Shown here: positions 42,397 to 51,117 of the stretch, one piece after another | Position numbering within the stretch: position 1 is the first letter of the stretch | Layout of the letters: each line of letters starts with the position of its first letter | Origin: Amycolatopsis acidicola | GTDB taxonomy: Bacteria > Actinomycetota > Actinomycetes > Mycobacteriales > Pseudonocardiaceae | Assembly (NCBI RefSeq): GCF_007713735.2 | Contig: NZ_VMNW02000054.1 | Coordinates: forward strand, 1-57,619 | DNA: 57,619 nt | Direction: 5' to 3' | Position numbers and translations under genes: made by a program | The notes under the pieces: generated by a model | The model's database searches: none | What the model was told of the DNA's origin: nothing | The model's input: only the letters and a program-made list of their open reading frames with translations

Positions 42397-42427
42397 ACTG
42401 AAACGACTATTAGCGTACAGTTTCGGT
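42397..42427. promoter_or_regulatory. Operator-like inverted repeat between the MFS and araC-type genes
   Basis: ACTGAAAC (42397-42404) and GTTTCGGT (42420-42427) form an inverted repeat with one mismatch, 15 bases apart, flanking a TATTAG-like sequence just before the regulator's ATG. Confidence 0.55.
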
Positions 42428-42428
42428 C

Positions 42429-43385
42429 ATGACGGGAACCGTGGCACTGGCGCTGAGCGAAGGCGTGCCGATCTTCGAACTCGCCGCCCCCTGCGCGATC
42501 TTCGGGCCGGCGATGTCCGACGCCGACTCCGACTGGTACACGCTGCAGGTCTGCAGCCCGCCAGGGGCGCGAGTCGACAACTGGTTCACCGCCGCGACCC
42601 CGTTCACCTACGACGATCTTGTCGTGGCGGACACGGTCGTCGTCCCGGCTTGTCACGACTCCGCGCTCGAACCGCCGGCCGATCTCGTCGAAGCGGTTCG
42701 CGCGGCTGCCGCGCGAGGAGCACGAGTCGCCTCCATCTGTACCGGCGCCTTCGTGCTCGCCGCCGCCGGGCTCCTCGACGGCCGCCGCGCGGCCACGCAC
42801 TGGCGGCACGCCGACACACTGGCCCAGCGATATCGGGAGATCCACGTCGACTCGGCGTCGCTCTACATCGACGAAGGCGACGTGCTCACTTCAGCGGGCA
42901 AGACGGCCGGCCTCGATCTGTGCCTGCACCTCGTACGCAAAGATCATGGTGCGACCGTGGCGAACCAGGTGGCGCGCCGGCTCGTCGCCGCGCCACACCG
43001 CGAAGGACACCAGCGGCAGTACGCCGATCCGTTTCCCGGTCCGGCTGTCACCGACAGCCTCGGCGAGACGATGGCCTGGGTACTCGAACACCTCGACCAG
43101 CCGTTGACCGTCGAGCAGGTCGCCCGGCAAGCGCGGGTGAGCCCGCGGACCCTGCACCGCCACTTCGTCAACCGCACCGGCAGCAAGCCTCTCGACTGGC
43201 TCAACACCCAGCGGTTGCGGCGAGCCCAGCAACTGCTCGAGACCACGGATCTGCCGATCGAACGCGTCGCCACGGACTGCGGTTTCGGCACGGCGCACGC
43301 GCTGCGCCGCCATTTCCGCGACACGCTCCAAACCACTCCCGACGCCTACCGTCGCACCTTCAAACCTGACCAGGTGGGCATCTGA
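42429..43385 (+). CDS. GlxA-family AraC-type regulator (DJ-1/PfpI plus AraC helix-turn-helix)
   Basis: A 318-residue fusion. Residues about 5-170 are a DJ-1/PfpI-like domain with the nucleophile-elbow region ASICTGAFVLAAAGLLDGRRAATHW. Residues 215-310 hold two AraC helix-turn-helix units (LTVEQVARQARVSPRTLHRHF and PIERVATDCGFGTAHALRRHF). Its promoter overlaps an inverted repeat shared with the divergent MFS gene, consistent with control of export. Effector unknown. Confidence 0.93.
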   Translation: MTGTVALALSEGVPIFELAAPCAIFGPAMSDADSDWYTLQVCSPPGARVDNWFTAATPFTYDDLVVADTVVVPACHDSALEPPADLVEAVRAAAARGARVASICTGAFVLAAAGLLDGRRAATHWRHADTLAQRYREIHVDSASLYIDEGDVLTSAGKTAGLDLCLHLVRKDHGATVANQVARRLVAAPHREGHQRQYADPFPGPAVTDSLGETMAWVLEHLDQPLTVEQVARQARVSPRTLHRHFVNRTGSKPLDWLNTQRLRRAQQLLETTDLPIERVATDCGFGTAHALRRHFRDTLQTTPDAYRRTFKPDQVGI

Positions 43386-43407
43386 CCAAAGTGGACGGAG
43401 ATGCTGC

Positions 43408-44703
43408 TCAGTCGCCCGAAACCTGGAGGCCGAGCGGGAGCGTGATGGCCAGCCCGTGGCCGTGCCTGCCGTCGAGGCGTGTCATGGTCACCGCCCACTC
43501 GCCCGCGACCTGTGTCAGCACCGTTGCCGCGTGCTCCAACGCGGCCGGATCCGCTGCGGCGAGGCGCAAAGCCGCGTCCACTTCGGGCTCCGCGTCGACG
43601 GAGCGGCAGGCACTGACGGCGATCGTCACGGCCGCGTACGGGGTCGCGGTGAGCAGCCTGCGCAGCAGCTGCGGAGAGGCGGCAGCGGAGAGGCGGGACC
43701 AGTCGCCGAGCCGGAACACCGCCTGGGATACCGGCCCGCTGTAGAAGAACCGCCAATCCTCCCGCACCCGGCCGCGGTCGGCGGTGACGTGCGCGAGCGA
43801 GGCCAGCGTGCCGAAGAACTCGTTCTCCGGCAACGTTTCCGTCGGCAGCCCCGACCGATGCAACCGGCGGCGGACGCGGCGCAGCGCGTTACCCAGCGTC
43901 TGCCGGACCTCGGTGTCGGTGTAGACGTCGATGGTGCGCATCGCCTGCAGGGCGATCCAAGTCCGCAATGGACGGTCCTGCCCGAGCCCGGCGTGATGGA
44001 TCACCTGCGCGGTGAACGACTCCTCGTGTGGCGGCAGGAGCACCTCGGGCGCGGGCACGGCGAGTTCGCGCACGCCGTCGTCCGGGCGCAGCACCGCGGT
44101 GATCCCGGTGATGCGACTGAGCATGAACACCGGCTCGTCCCCGACGTTGTGCACCAGGCTCACCGCCTCCGGCGACAACACCTTCACCAGCGCCCGGCCG
44201 CTCCCGCTCGGGTCCCGCAGATCGTCTTCGTAATGCCGCAAAGCGTATTTCACCGCCAGGATCAGCCATTCGTACAACCAGCGACCGCGGACCCGCACAG
44301 CGGTGCACCCGACCACGAGCAACGCGCAGCCGACGACTGTGCCGAACACGGCCCAGCGCTGCCCGAGGCCGAGGACGACCGCGAGCACCGCGAGCTGCCA
44401 CGAGACGAGTTGGAGCACTCCGATCCCGCCGAGCGGACGCCGGGCGGCCGGGCGCGCCGGAAGCACAGGAGCTGGTGCCGGAGCCCAAGGCCGCTGCTGC
44501 TGTACACCGGGCGGCGGCACCGGAGGTGTCTGGGGACGGGCCGCGTTCAGCGTGGCAACGGCCGCGTTACGCATCGCGGACGGCGCCTCGGCAGCTGGGG
44601 CCGGTACGCCGAACACAGCCGGCTGCGCGGCAGGCCGCGCCCGAGGCACCTGAGGCGCCGGGGCCGTACGCCGGCCGGCCTGGGTCCCACCGAAATCGGT
44701 CAC
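43408..44703 (-). CDS. eccE: Type VII secretion protein EccE
   Basis: A 431-residue membrane protein. Residues 1-100 are Pro/Ala-rich, two helices lie around 105-150 (LVSWQLAVLAVVLGLG and FGTVVGCALLVVGC), and the rest is the EccE cytosolic/periplasmic domain, including WIALQAMRTIDVYTDTEVRQTL and ALEHAATVLTQVAGEWAVTMTRL. EccE forms the outer rim of the ESX core complex. GTG 44703 with GGAGGG upstream. It is divergent from the Fn3 protein gene and convergent with the GlxA-like gene. Confidence 0.88.
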   Translation of the reverse strand: MTDFGGTQAGRRTAPAPQVPRARPAAQPAVFGVPAPAAEAPSAMRNAAVATLNAARPQTPPVPPPGVQQQRPWAPAPAPVLPARPAARRPLGGIGVLQLVSWQLAVLAVVLGLGQRWAVFGTVVGCALLVVGCTAVRVRGRWLYEWLILAVKYALRHYEDDLRDPSGSGRALVKVLSPEAVSLVHNVGDEPVFMLSRITGITAVLRPDDGVRELAVPAPEVLLPPHEESFTAQVIHHAGLGQDRPLRTWIALQAMRTIDVYTDTEVRQTLGNALRRVRRRLHRSGLPTETLPENEFFGTLASLAHVTADRGRVREDWRFFYSGPVSQAVFRLGDWSRLSAAASPQLLRRLLTATPYAAVTIAVSACRSVDAEPEVDAALRLAAADPAALEHAATVLTQVAGEWAVTMTRLDGRHGHGLAITLPLGLQVSGD

Positions 44704-44898
44704 CGGAATCCCTCCTCGCGTCGTCGCCTCCCAGACTCGCGGCGAAAGATGAAGATTCCGTGACACCTGGCCTTTCATCGAGATTCCATCGTGGCTCGCT
44801 AGCGTCTGCGTCATGTACGCGACGCCGTGGCGCACCACCGTGTCGGCGGTTGGTCCGCGATGTACCAGTGCTGTACCCGCCACCTCTAAGGTCACAGG

Positions 44899-46938
44899 GT
44901 GACGACCGAACCCACCGGCCACAAGCGCCGCCTCCGGCTCACCGCGGCCGTCCGCCGCCGTGGCGTGATAGCCGTGCTCGTCGCGAGCTGTGTCGCGCTC
45001 GTCGGACTCGCGGTGACCGGCCACGCCTCACTTCCGGCCGGGCTCGACTTCGTCCAGGTCGGACACTGGGTGTACAACGACGCTTCGCAGTCGGCCGTCC
45101 ACGTCGACGGTTCGACGGGGCAGGTGGACTCGCGCGCCAGCGTGCCGGGGGCGGCGGCGGGAAGCCAGGTCACGCAGGACGACCACTCCGGTTACGTGGT
45201 CGAGCGTTCGCGGATCACCGAATTCGACAAATCGACACTGAGCGTCGAGGGCAGCTCCGCCGCGCCCGCCGCCGAGGAGCCCTTCGTGGTGGAGGGTGTC
45301 GGCGGCCCGTACCTGGTGTACCGCAACGCGGGGCAGATCGTGCGGCTGGGCGATCCGGCGGCGACGATCGCGGCGGGCGGGCCGTTGTCCGACCCCGTCG
45401 CGACTTCCGACGGAACCCTGTGGCTGCACCGGATCGACAACGGCTCCGTGTGCGAACTCCCCCGCAACGCCACCGTGCTCGCCTGCCCCGGCAAACTGCC
45501 GCAAGGCCACGGCGGGGCGGTGACTCTGGTCAACGATCGCCCGGTCGTCGTCGACACCACTGCCGACACCGTGAGCGAAGTCAGCCAGGACGGGCTCGGT
45601 GACGGGGTCGGCCTCGGCGTCGACCTTCCCGCCACGGCGCAGGTCGCCAACGCCGCCGTGGACGGACGGCTTGCCGCCGTCGAGCCCGACGACGGCAAGC
45701 TGGTGCTCGTCGACACGGCGACCCTGTCGACCGGAAACCCGGCGCAGAGCCCGATCTCGGTGAGTCTGCCGCAGGGCGGCCGGTTCGCCGGACCGGTCGC
45801 CGCGTCGAGCGCGATCGTGGTGGTCGACTCGGCGCACAACGAACTGCTCAGCTACGGCAGCGACGGCGCGCTCAAGACCCGGAAACCGGTGGCCGGACCG
45901 GCCGGTTCGGCCAAACCCGTGCTGGGTCAGGACAATCGGATCTACGTCGACAGCGCGGACGGTTCCCACGTGCTGGTGGTCGACGGCCAGGACGGCGGCA
46001 CCACCGACGTCAACGTGAACAACCAGCCGGTGAACGAACAGCCCGCGGGCGCCCCGCCGGCGAACCCCGGGACCACGCCGGGGAACCCGCCGAATCCGCG
46101 CACCCAGCAGGCCGGAAACCAGCAGCAGCAACCGAACCCGACGCCCCCGGGCGCGCCGCGCAACGTGAAGGCCACCGCCGGGGACGGTTCGGCCACCGTG
46201 TCGTGGTCCGCCGCCACGGCGAACGGCGCGAAGGTGAGCGCCTACGTCGTCTCCTGGTCCGGTGGCTCCACCACGGTGAGCGGGTCGAGAGCCGGCACCA
46301 CGATCAGCGGGCTGGAAAACGGCAGATCGTACGTATTCACCGTGGTCGCGCAGAACTCGGCGGGCCAGGGCGCGAGCGCCAGCTCGAAATCCGTCGTCCC
46401 CGGGCATGCGGCGGACGCGCCGAAGGTGACCGCGACGGCCGGTTCCAGCGGCCAGGTCTCGGTTTCCTGGACCGCGCCGAACCTGCACGGCGCGACGTTG
46501 GACCACTACGAGGTGACCGCGACCGGGCAGGGCACGCGGCAGGTTTCGGCCACGTCCACGTCGTTCACCGGGCTGAGCGGAACGATCAGCTTCACGGTCC
46601 GCGCGATCACGCACTACAGCTCGGGTTCGACGCTCACCGGAGCCTCGGGTTCGGCGAAGGCCACCGTGGCGTCGGGGCCACCGACCATCTCGATCCTCAG
46701 CGTGCGGGGTTCGCAGCCGAACCAGACCATTTACGTGACCGTCAACGCGAACGGGAACGGCGCCGCGGCAACCTGCCAGGCGACGTTCCTGAGCACCGCC
46801 TCCGGGAGCGCGGTGTCCTGTTCCGGCACCACGGAGCTGTCCATCCCGAACGTGTACTGGGTCGGCTCCGTGCAGATCGATGCCACCATCAAGACGTCTC
46901 TCGGCAGTGCGAAGGACACCTGGAACGGCACGCCGTGA
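44899..46938 (+). CDS. Membrane-anchored Fn3 surface protein with propeller-like domain
   Basis: A 679-residue protein. Residues 1-22 are Arg/Lys-rich and cytoplasmic, residues about 23-42 a signal anchor. Residues 50-375 form repeated beta segments (VYNDASQSAVHVD, LWLHRIDNGSV, LVLVDTATLS) suggesting a beta-propeller. A Pro/Asn/Gln linker (about 378-420) leads to two fibronectin type III domains (about 424-505 and 510-595). A final beta domain has two Cys that may form a disulfide. GTG 44899. The gene opens the MoxR-DUF58-transglutaminase-like operon inside the ESX locus. A surface-adhesion or scaffold role is inference. Confidence 0.85.
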   Translation: MTTEPTGHKRRLRLTAAVRRRGVIAVLVASCVALVGLAVTGHASLPAGLDFVQVGHWVYNDASQSAVHVDGSTGQVDSRASVPGAAAGSQVTQDDHSGYVVERSRITEFDKSTLSVEGSSAAPAAEEPFVVEGVGGPYLVYRNAGQIVRLGDPAATIAAGGPLSDPVATSDGTLWLHRIDNGSVCELPRNATVLACPGKLPQGHGGAVTLVNDRPVVVDTTADTVSEVSQDGLGDGVGLGVDLPATAQVANAAVDGRLAAVEPDDGKLVLVDTATLSTGNPAQSPISVSLPQGGRFAGPVAASSAIVVVDSAHNELLSYGSDGALKTRKPVAGPAGSAKPVLGQDNRIYVDSADGSHVLVVDGQDGGTTDVNVNNQPVNEQPAGAPPANPGTTPGNPPNPRTQQAGNQQQQPNPTPPGAPRNVKATAGDGSATVSWSAATANGAKVSAYVVSWSGGSTTVSGSRAGTTISGLENGRSYVFTVVAQNSAGQGASASSKSVVPGHAADAPKVTATAGSSGQVSVSWTAPNLHGATLDHYEVTATGQGTRQVSATSTSFTGLSGTISFTVRAITHYSSGSTLTGASGSAKATVASGPPTISILSVRGSQPNQTIYVTVNANGNGAAATCQATFLSTASGSAVSCSGTTELSIPNVYWVGSVQIDATIKTSLGSAKDTWNGTP

Positions 46939-46976
46939 CAGCGGAGAACCGCCTTGTACCAACAGAAAGGTAAGTC

Positions 46977-47930
46977 GTGACCCTCACGCCTCACGCGGCC
47001 TACGACCTCATCGCCAACAACGTGCAGACGGTACTGCGCGGGCACCCGGAGGCCGTACGGCTGGCAGTGGCCGCGTTGTTCGCCGAAGGGCACCTGCTGG
47101 TCGAGGACGTGCCCGGGGTCGGGAAGACCACGCTCGCGCGGTGCATCGCGGCGAGTCTCAACGGCCGGTGGAGCCGGATCCAGTTCACGCCCGACCTGTT
47201 GCCCGGCGACATCACCGGGGTGATGGTGTACCACCAGAACTCCGAAAGCTTCCAGTTCCACCCCGGCGGGATCTTCGCCAACGTGGTGCTGGCCGACGAA
47301 ATCAACCGCGGCACGCCGAAAACCCAGTCGGCGCTGCTCGAGGTGATGGCCGAGCGCCGGGTGACGGTGGACTCGGTGAGCCAGCAGGTGCCGCTGCCGT
47401 TCCTCGTGGTGGCAACGCAGAACCCGATCGAAATGGAAGGCACTTACCGGCTGCCGGAGGCGCAGCTGGACCGGTTCCTGATGCGGCTGTCACTGGGGTA
47501 TCCCGGGCACGACGCCGAGGTGATGGTGGTGATGGGCGACTGTGCCGGGGTCACCTCGGACGAGGTCCGGCCGGTGCTCGCCATTTCCGATCTGCAGCAG
47601 GTGATCGCCCAGGTGCGCCGGTCGCATCTGGCGACGGAGATCGTGTCCTACGCGGTGCGGCTCGCCGCGGCGAGCCGAGCGCATCCGGCGGTCCGCTATG
47701 GAGCGAGCCCGCGCGGCAGCATCGCGCTGATCCGTGCGGCACAAGGACTCGCGGCCACCTACGGCCGGGATTTCGTGACCCCGGACGACGTGAAAGCGGT
47801 GGCGCATCCGGTGCTGGAGCACCGGCTGGTGCTGACCCCGGACGCGGAGCTGAACCAGCGGCAGACCCGGGACGTGGTGAACGAGCTCCTGGCCGACACC
47901 GCCGTGCCCGCGGCCTCTCCCGGGCGGTAA
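46977..47930 (+). CDS. MoxR-family AAA+ ATPase
   Basis: A 317-residue AAA+ protein. Walker A is EDVPGVGKTTLAR, Walker B VVLADEINRGTPKTQSALLEVMAERRVTVD (split over residues about 103-133), sensor 1 LVVATQNPIEMEGTYRLPEAQ, sensor 2 near YGASPRGSIAL. GTG 46977 follows GAAAGG. MoxR proteins act as chaperones with DUF58 and other partners; the next gene is DUF58, three bases downstream. Confidence 0.94.
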   Translation: MTLTPHAAYDLIANNVQTVLRGHPEAVRLAVAALFAEGHLLVEDVPGVGKTTLARCIAASLNGRWSRIQFTPDLLPGDITGVMVYHQNSESFQFHPGGIFANVVLADEINRGTPKTQSALLEVMAERRVTVDSVSQQVPLPFLVVATQNPIEMEGTYRLPEAQLDRFLMRLSLGYPGHDAEVMVVMGDCAGVTSDEVRPVLAISDLQQVIAQVRRSHLATEIVSYAVRLAAASRAHPAVRYGASPRGSIALIRAAQGLAATYGRDFVTPDDVKAVAHPVLEHRLVLTPDAELNQRQTRDVVNELLADTAVPAASPGR

Positions 47931-47932
47931 CG

Positions 47933-49042
47933 GTGCGGCTCACCCGCCGGGGGATCGCCGTGCTCGCGGGAGCCGTGTGCTGTTACGCGTTCGGGGAACT
48001 GGCCGGTTACCCGTTGTTCCGGGCGATCGCGGGCATCGCCGCCGGTGCCGTGGTCGCGTCGTTGGCCGTGGCGTTGTGGCGGCCGAAGGTGGAGATCCGG
48101 CGTTCGGTGCACCCGGAACGGATCGAACGCGGCAAACCGGCGCTGGCGACTCTGGTGGTGACGAACGACGGAACGCGCCCGCACCGCGGGTTCGCCGCGA
48201 ACGACCGGCTCGGCGACGAAGGCCATCAGGTCCAGGTGCGTCCGCTGCAGCCAGGGACGGCGGCGACGTACCACTACGAGCTGCCCACCCACCGGCGCGG
48301 CAAGCTTCCGGTGGGACCGTTGGTACTCAACAGGTTCGACCCGTTCGGGCTGGCGCGCGGCGACCGGACCGTCGGTGGCGTCGCGCATCTGTGGGCCTAT
48401 CCGCGGCTGCATGCGGTGCGTGCGGCCGGTGCCGGGTTCCCGCGCCACCACTACGACGGGCCGGTGACCGATCCGCCGTTGCGTGGTTCGTGGGATCTGC
48501 GGGCGGTGCGGGAGTACATGCTCGGCGACGAGGTTCGGCATCTGCATTGGAAGGCCAGCGCGCGCACCGGAAAGCTCATGGTTCGCGAGTACGCCGATCC
48601 GGCGCAGCTGCGGTTCACCGCGGTGCTGGACACGCGGCCGGAATCCATGGACCCCGAGGTTTTCGAGGAGGCGGTGGAAGTGGCCGCGTCCCTGTTGTAC
48701 TCGTCGGCGCTGGCCGGGCAGCACTGCCGTCTGCTCACGCCGACCGGGGTGAACACGGCCGTGGACAGCGGGCTCGGGGTGGCGCGTGTGCTGCTGGACG
48801 AGCTGTGCCTGGTCGCGCAGGACGCGCCAAACGGGGAGCCGCTGGTGCCGCTCAAACGGCCCCGGCCTGGCGGCACGCTGGCGGTGATCACCGGTGCTCG
48901 CACCGACCTCGGCGCCGCGAGCCGGTGGCGGCCGGACTACGTGATCCGACTCGGGGCGGGCGGAGAGGCGACCGCGGGTGAGCTCGTGGCGCCGGACGCT
49001 GCCGGGTTCGTACGCCTGTGGAACGGAGTGGGGGTCGCGTGA
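47933..49042 (+). CDS. DUF58 domain membrane protein
   Basis: A 369-residue protein. Two hydrophobic helices occupy residues about 8-50. A beta-sandwich follows, then the DUF58 signature RGSWDLRAVREYMLGDEVRHLHWKASARTGKLMVRE (residues about 180-215) and a vWA-like C-terminus. GTG 47933. It ends in GTGA overlapping the next gene by four bases. MoxR-DUF58-transglutaminase triads are widespread and often linked to envelope maturation. Confidence 0.93.
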   Translation: MRLTRRGIAVLAGAVCCYAFGELAGYPLFRAIAGIAAGAVVASLAVALWRPKVEIRRSVHPERIERGKPALATLVVTNDGTRPHRGFAANDRLGDEGHQVQVRPLQPGTAATYHYELPTHRRGKLPVGPLVLNRFDPFGLARGDRTVGGVAHLWAYPRLHAVRAAGAGFPRHHYDGPVTDPPLRGSWDLRAVREYMLGDEVRHLHWKASARTGKLMVREYADPAQLRFTAVLDTRPESMDPEVFEEAVEVAASLLYSSALAGQHCRLLTPTGVNTAVDSGLGVARVLLDELCLVAQDAPNGEPLVPLKRPRPGGTLAVITGARTDLGAASRWRPDYVIRLGAGGEATAGELVAPDAAGFVRLWNGVGVA

Positions 49043-51117
49043 CCGACCGGGACCTCGGGCAGTCGCCGGGCAGGCTCGCGGTCGCGGGACTGCTCGCCGC
49101 GACGGCCGTCGCGGGGCTGCTGTTCACCCCCGTGTTCGGGCTGAGCGCGCTGGCGCCGCCCGTACTCGTCGTGGTTCTCGTCGGCTACGGCTGTTTCGAG
49201 CTCTGCCGTCGCGTGCTGACTTCGTGGCGCCCGGTTTTCGTCCTGCTGCTGGGAATCGCCGGGCTGTTCGCGTCGGTTCCCGGCACCACGCCTGCCGTGC
49301 TCGCGCGCGCGGTGACGCAGGGCTGGCTGCTGACGCTGGAGTCGACGTGGCCGGCCCGGCCGGACGCCGAACAGCTGCTGTTCGTGCCGATCCTGGTCCT
49401 ACTGGCGACCGTACTGGGCCTGGAACTGTTGCTGCGCTTGAGAAAACGGGTGGTAGCACTGTTGCCGGGGCTGGCCGTGGCCGGGCTTTCCCAGGCGTAC
49501 CAGGCGTTGACCGGGCTCACCGCGATACTGGCCGCGCTCGCGTTCCTCGCCCCGGCCGGTCTGGTGCTGAACGTCGCGCGGCCGGGACGGCCGCGGTTGT
49601 CGGGGATGAGCGTGCTGCTGGTCGTGCCGACCGTGGTGGCGATCGTGGCCGGAGTGGCCGTGATCGGCACGCTCGATCCGGTGGGCCGCGAGCCGTACCG
49701 GCTGGCGGACAGCCATGCCGCGGCCCCGCCGGAGAACGGGCTCAGCAATCCGCTGCACGAGATCGCCGCCCGGCTGGCCGCCCCCGGCCAGGAGGTGTTC
49801 CGCTACCGCACCGACGCGACGGTCGACCGGTGGCGGCTGCTCGTCCTGGACACCTTCGACGGCGCGAACTGGTCCACCGACACGGATCTCCGGCGGCTGG
49901 GCGTGCGGCTGGACGGGACCACTGGCGGCAAGGTGGACACCGCCGACGTGCGGATCACCGGCCTGACCGGTCCCTGGCTGCCGAGCCAGCAGAACCCGGT
50001 GAGCGTGACCGGCACCGAACCGCTGGTGGACACCGGATCGGGAGCCCTGCTCTCGGACTCGAACGCCAGGAACTACACCTTGAGCTGGTCCGAAGTGGAC
50101 GCCGGTGATCTGTCGTCGGCGCAGCTCGACCCCCAGGCCGTGGGCGGGCTCGGCGGCCTCGGCGTGGTCCCCGACGACATCGGCCAGCTCGCCCAGACGG
50201 CCGTGCACGGAATGCAGCCGAGCCTGCAGGCGGCATTGCAGCTGGAGCGGTTCCTGACCGAGAACTACCGGGTGGCCACCGGCGACAACCTCCCGACCGG
50301 CGACGGCTGGCCGCAGCTGCGGCAGTTCCTGACCCAGACCAAGGTCGGGACGAGCGAACAGTTCGCCGCGGCGTACGTGGCGCTCGCGCGGATCATCGGC
50401 ATCCCGGCGCGGCTGGTGGTCGGCTATCGCGGTGCCACCGAGACTTCCGACGGGTACCACGTGGTGCGCAACCGCGACGTGCAGGCCTGGCCCGAGGTCG
50501 CCGTCGCCGGGGTGGGCTGGGTGCCACTCGATCCGACCGCTTCTGCCCAGCAGACCCAGCTCCCCCAGACCGGTATATCGAAGGCGGCGGCGCAGGCGCG
50601 TTCCCAGCTGCCGCCGGAAAACCAGCTGCAACCGCAGCCGGACCTCCCGCCGGACACCACGCAGGACCAGGCCACCAGCGCGGGAACGGGCATGGGCTGG
50701 GCTGTCCTCATCGGAGCGGGAGCACTGGTGGTGTGCTGGATTTTCGGTGTACCACTGGCGAAAGCAGTGCGGACCCGGCGCCGCCGGAAGCGGGCGGGAG
50801 CGGCGGGCGTCCTCGGGGCGTGGGCGGAGGTGCGTGATCTGCTGATCGCGCACCGGGTGCCGTACCGGGTCGGTATGACCCCACGCGACTTGGCGGCGAC
50901 GGCGGGGGCAAAGCTCGGCGTACCGCTGGAGGAGCCGATGTACGGGCTGGCCGGAGTACTCGATTTTTCGCTGTGGGCAAGGCATCCGGCTCCGGACGGG
51001 GCGGCCCCGCACGCGTGGGCGCAAGTGCGCGCAATCCGCCGGGCGCTGGCGAGGCGGCCGTGGCGCGACCGCCTGCGGGCGGCTCTGGAGTCGAGAACCC
51101 TGCTGCGGAAACGCTAA
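49039..51117 (+). CDS. Transglutaminase-like (DUF3488/TgpA) membrane protein lacking catalytic Cys and His
   Basis: A 692-residue protein. About six hydrophobic helices fill residues 12-215, an extracytoplasmic transglutaminase fold lies at about 400-505, one further helix at about 555-575, and a cytoplasmic C-terminal DUF4129-like tail follows. The usual motif with the nucleophile Cys (GxCExFA) reads VGTSEQFA here, with Ser439. The usual His (HAWVEV) is Gln482 in RDVQAWPEV; the Asp (LDPT, 498) remains. It is therefore probably a pseudoenzyme. GTG 49039 overlaps DUF58. It overlaps the convergent pseudokinase by four bases. Confidence 0.9.
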   Translation: MTDRDLGQSPGRLAVAGLLAATAVAGLLFTPVFGLSALAPPVLVVVLVGYGCFELCRRVLTSWRPVFVLLLGIAGLFASVPGTTPAVLARAVTQGWLLTLESTWPARPDAEQLLFVPILVLLATVLGLELLLRLRKRVVALLPGLAVAGLSQAYQALTGLTAILAALAFLAPAGLVLNVARPGRPRLSGMSVLLVVPTVVAIVAGVAVIGTLDPVGREPYRLADSHAAAPPENGLSNPLHEIAARLAAPGQEVFRYRTDATVDRWRLLVLDTFDGANWSTDTDLRRLGVRLDGTTGGKVDTADVRITGLTGPWLPSQQNPVSVTGTEPLVDTGSGALLSDSNARNYTLSWSEVDAGDLSSAQLDPQAVGGLGGLGVVPDDIGQLAQTAVHGMQPSLQAALQLERFLTENYRVATGDNLPTGDGWPQLRQFLTQTKVGTSEQFAAAYVALARIIGIPARLVVGYRGATETSDGYHVVRNRDVQAWPEVAVAGVGWVPLDPTASAQQTQLPQTGISKAAAQARSQLPPENQLQPQPDLPPDTTQDQATSAGTGMGWAVLIGAGALVVCWIFGVPLAKAVRTRRRRKRAGAAGVLGAWAEVRDLLIAHRVPYRVGMTPRDLAATAGAKLGVPLEEPMYGLAGVLDFSLWARHPAPDGAAPHAWAQVRAIRRALARRPWRDRLRAALESRTLLRKR

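Noticed and set aside
40227..42845. 872-codon minus-strand ORF
   Set aside because: It runs antisense across the glycosyltransferase gene, in another frame over the real MFS gene and into the AraC-type gene; no domain is visible and it is an artefact of high GC.
45028..46962. 644-codon minus-strand ORF
   Set aside because: It is the antisense shadow of the Fn3 protein; Arg/Gly/His-rich translation with no motif.
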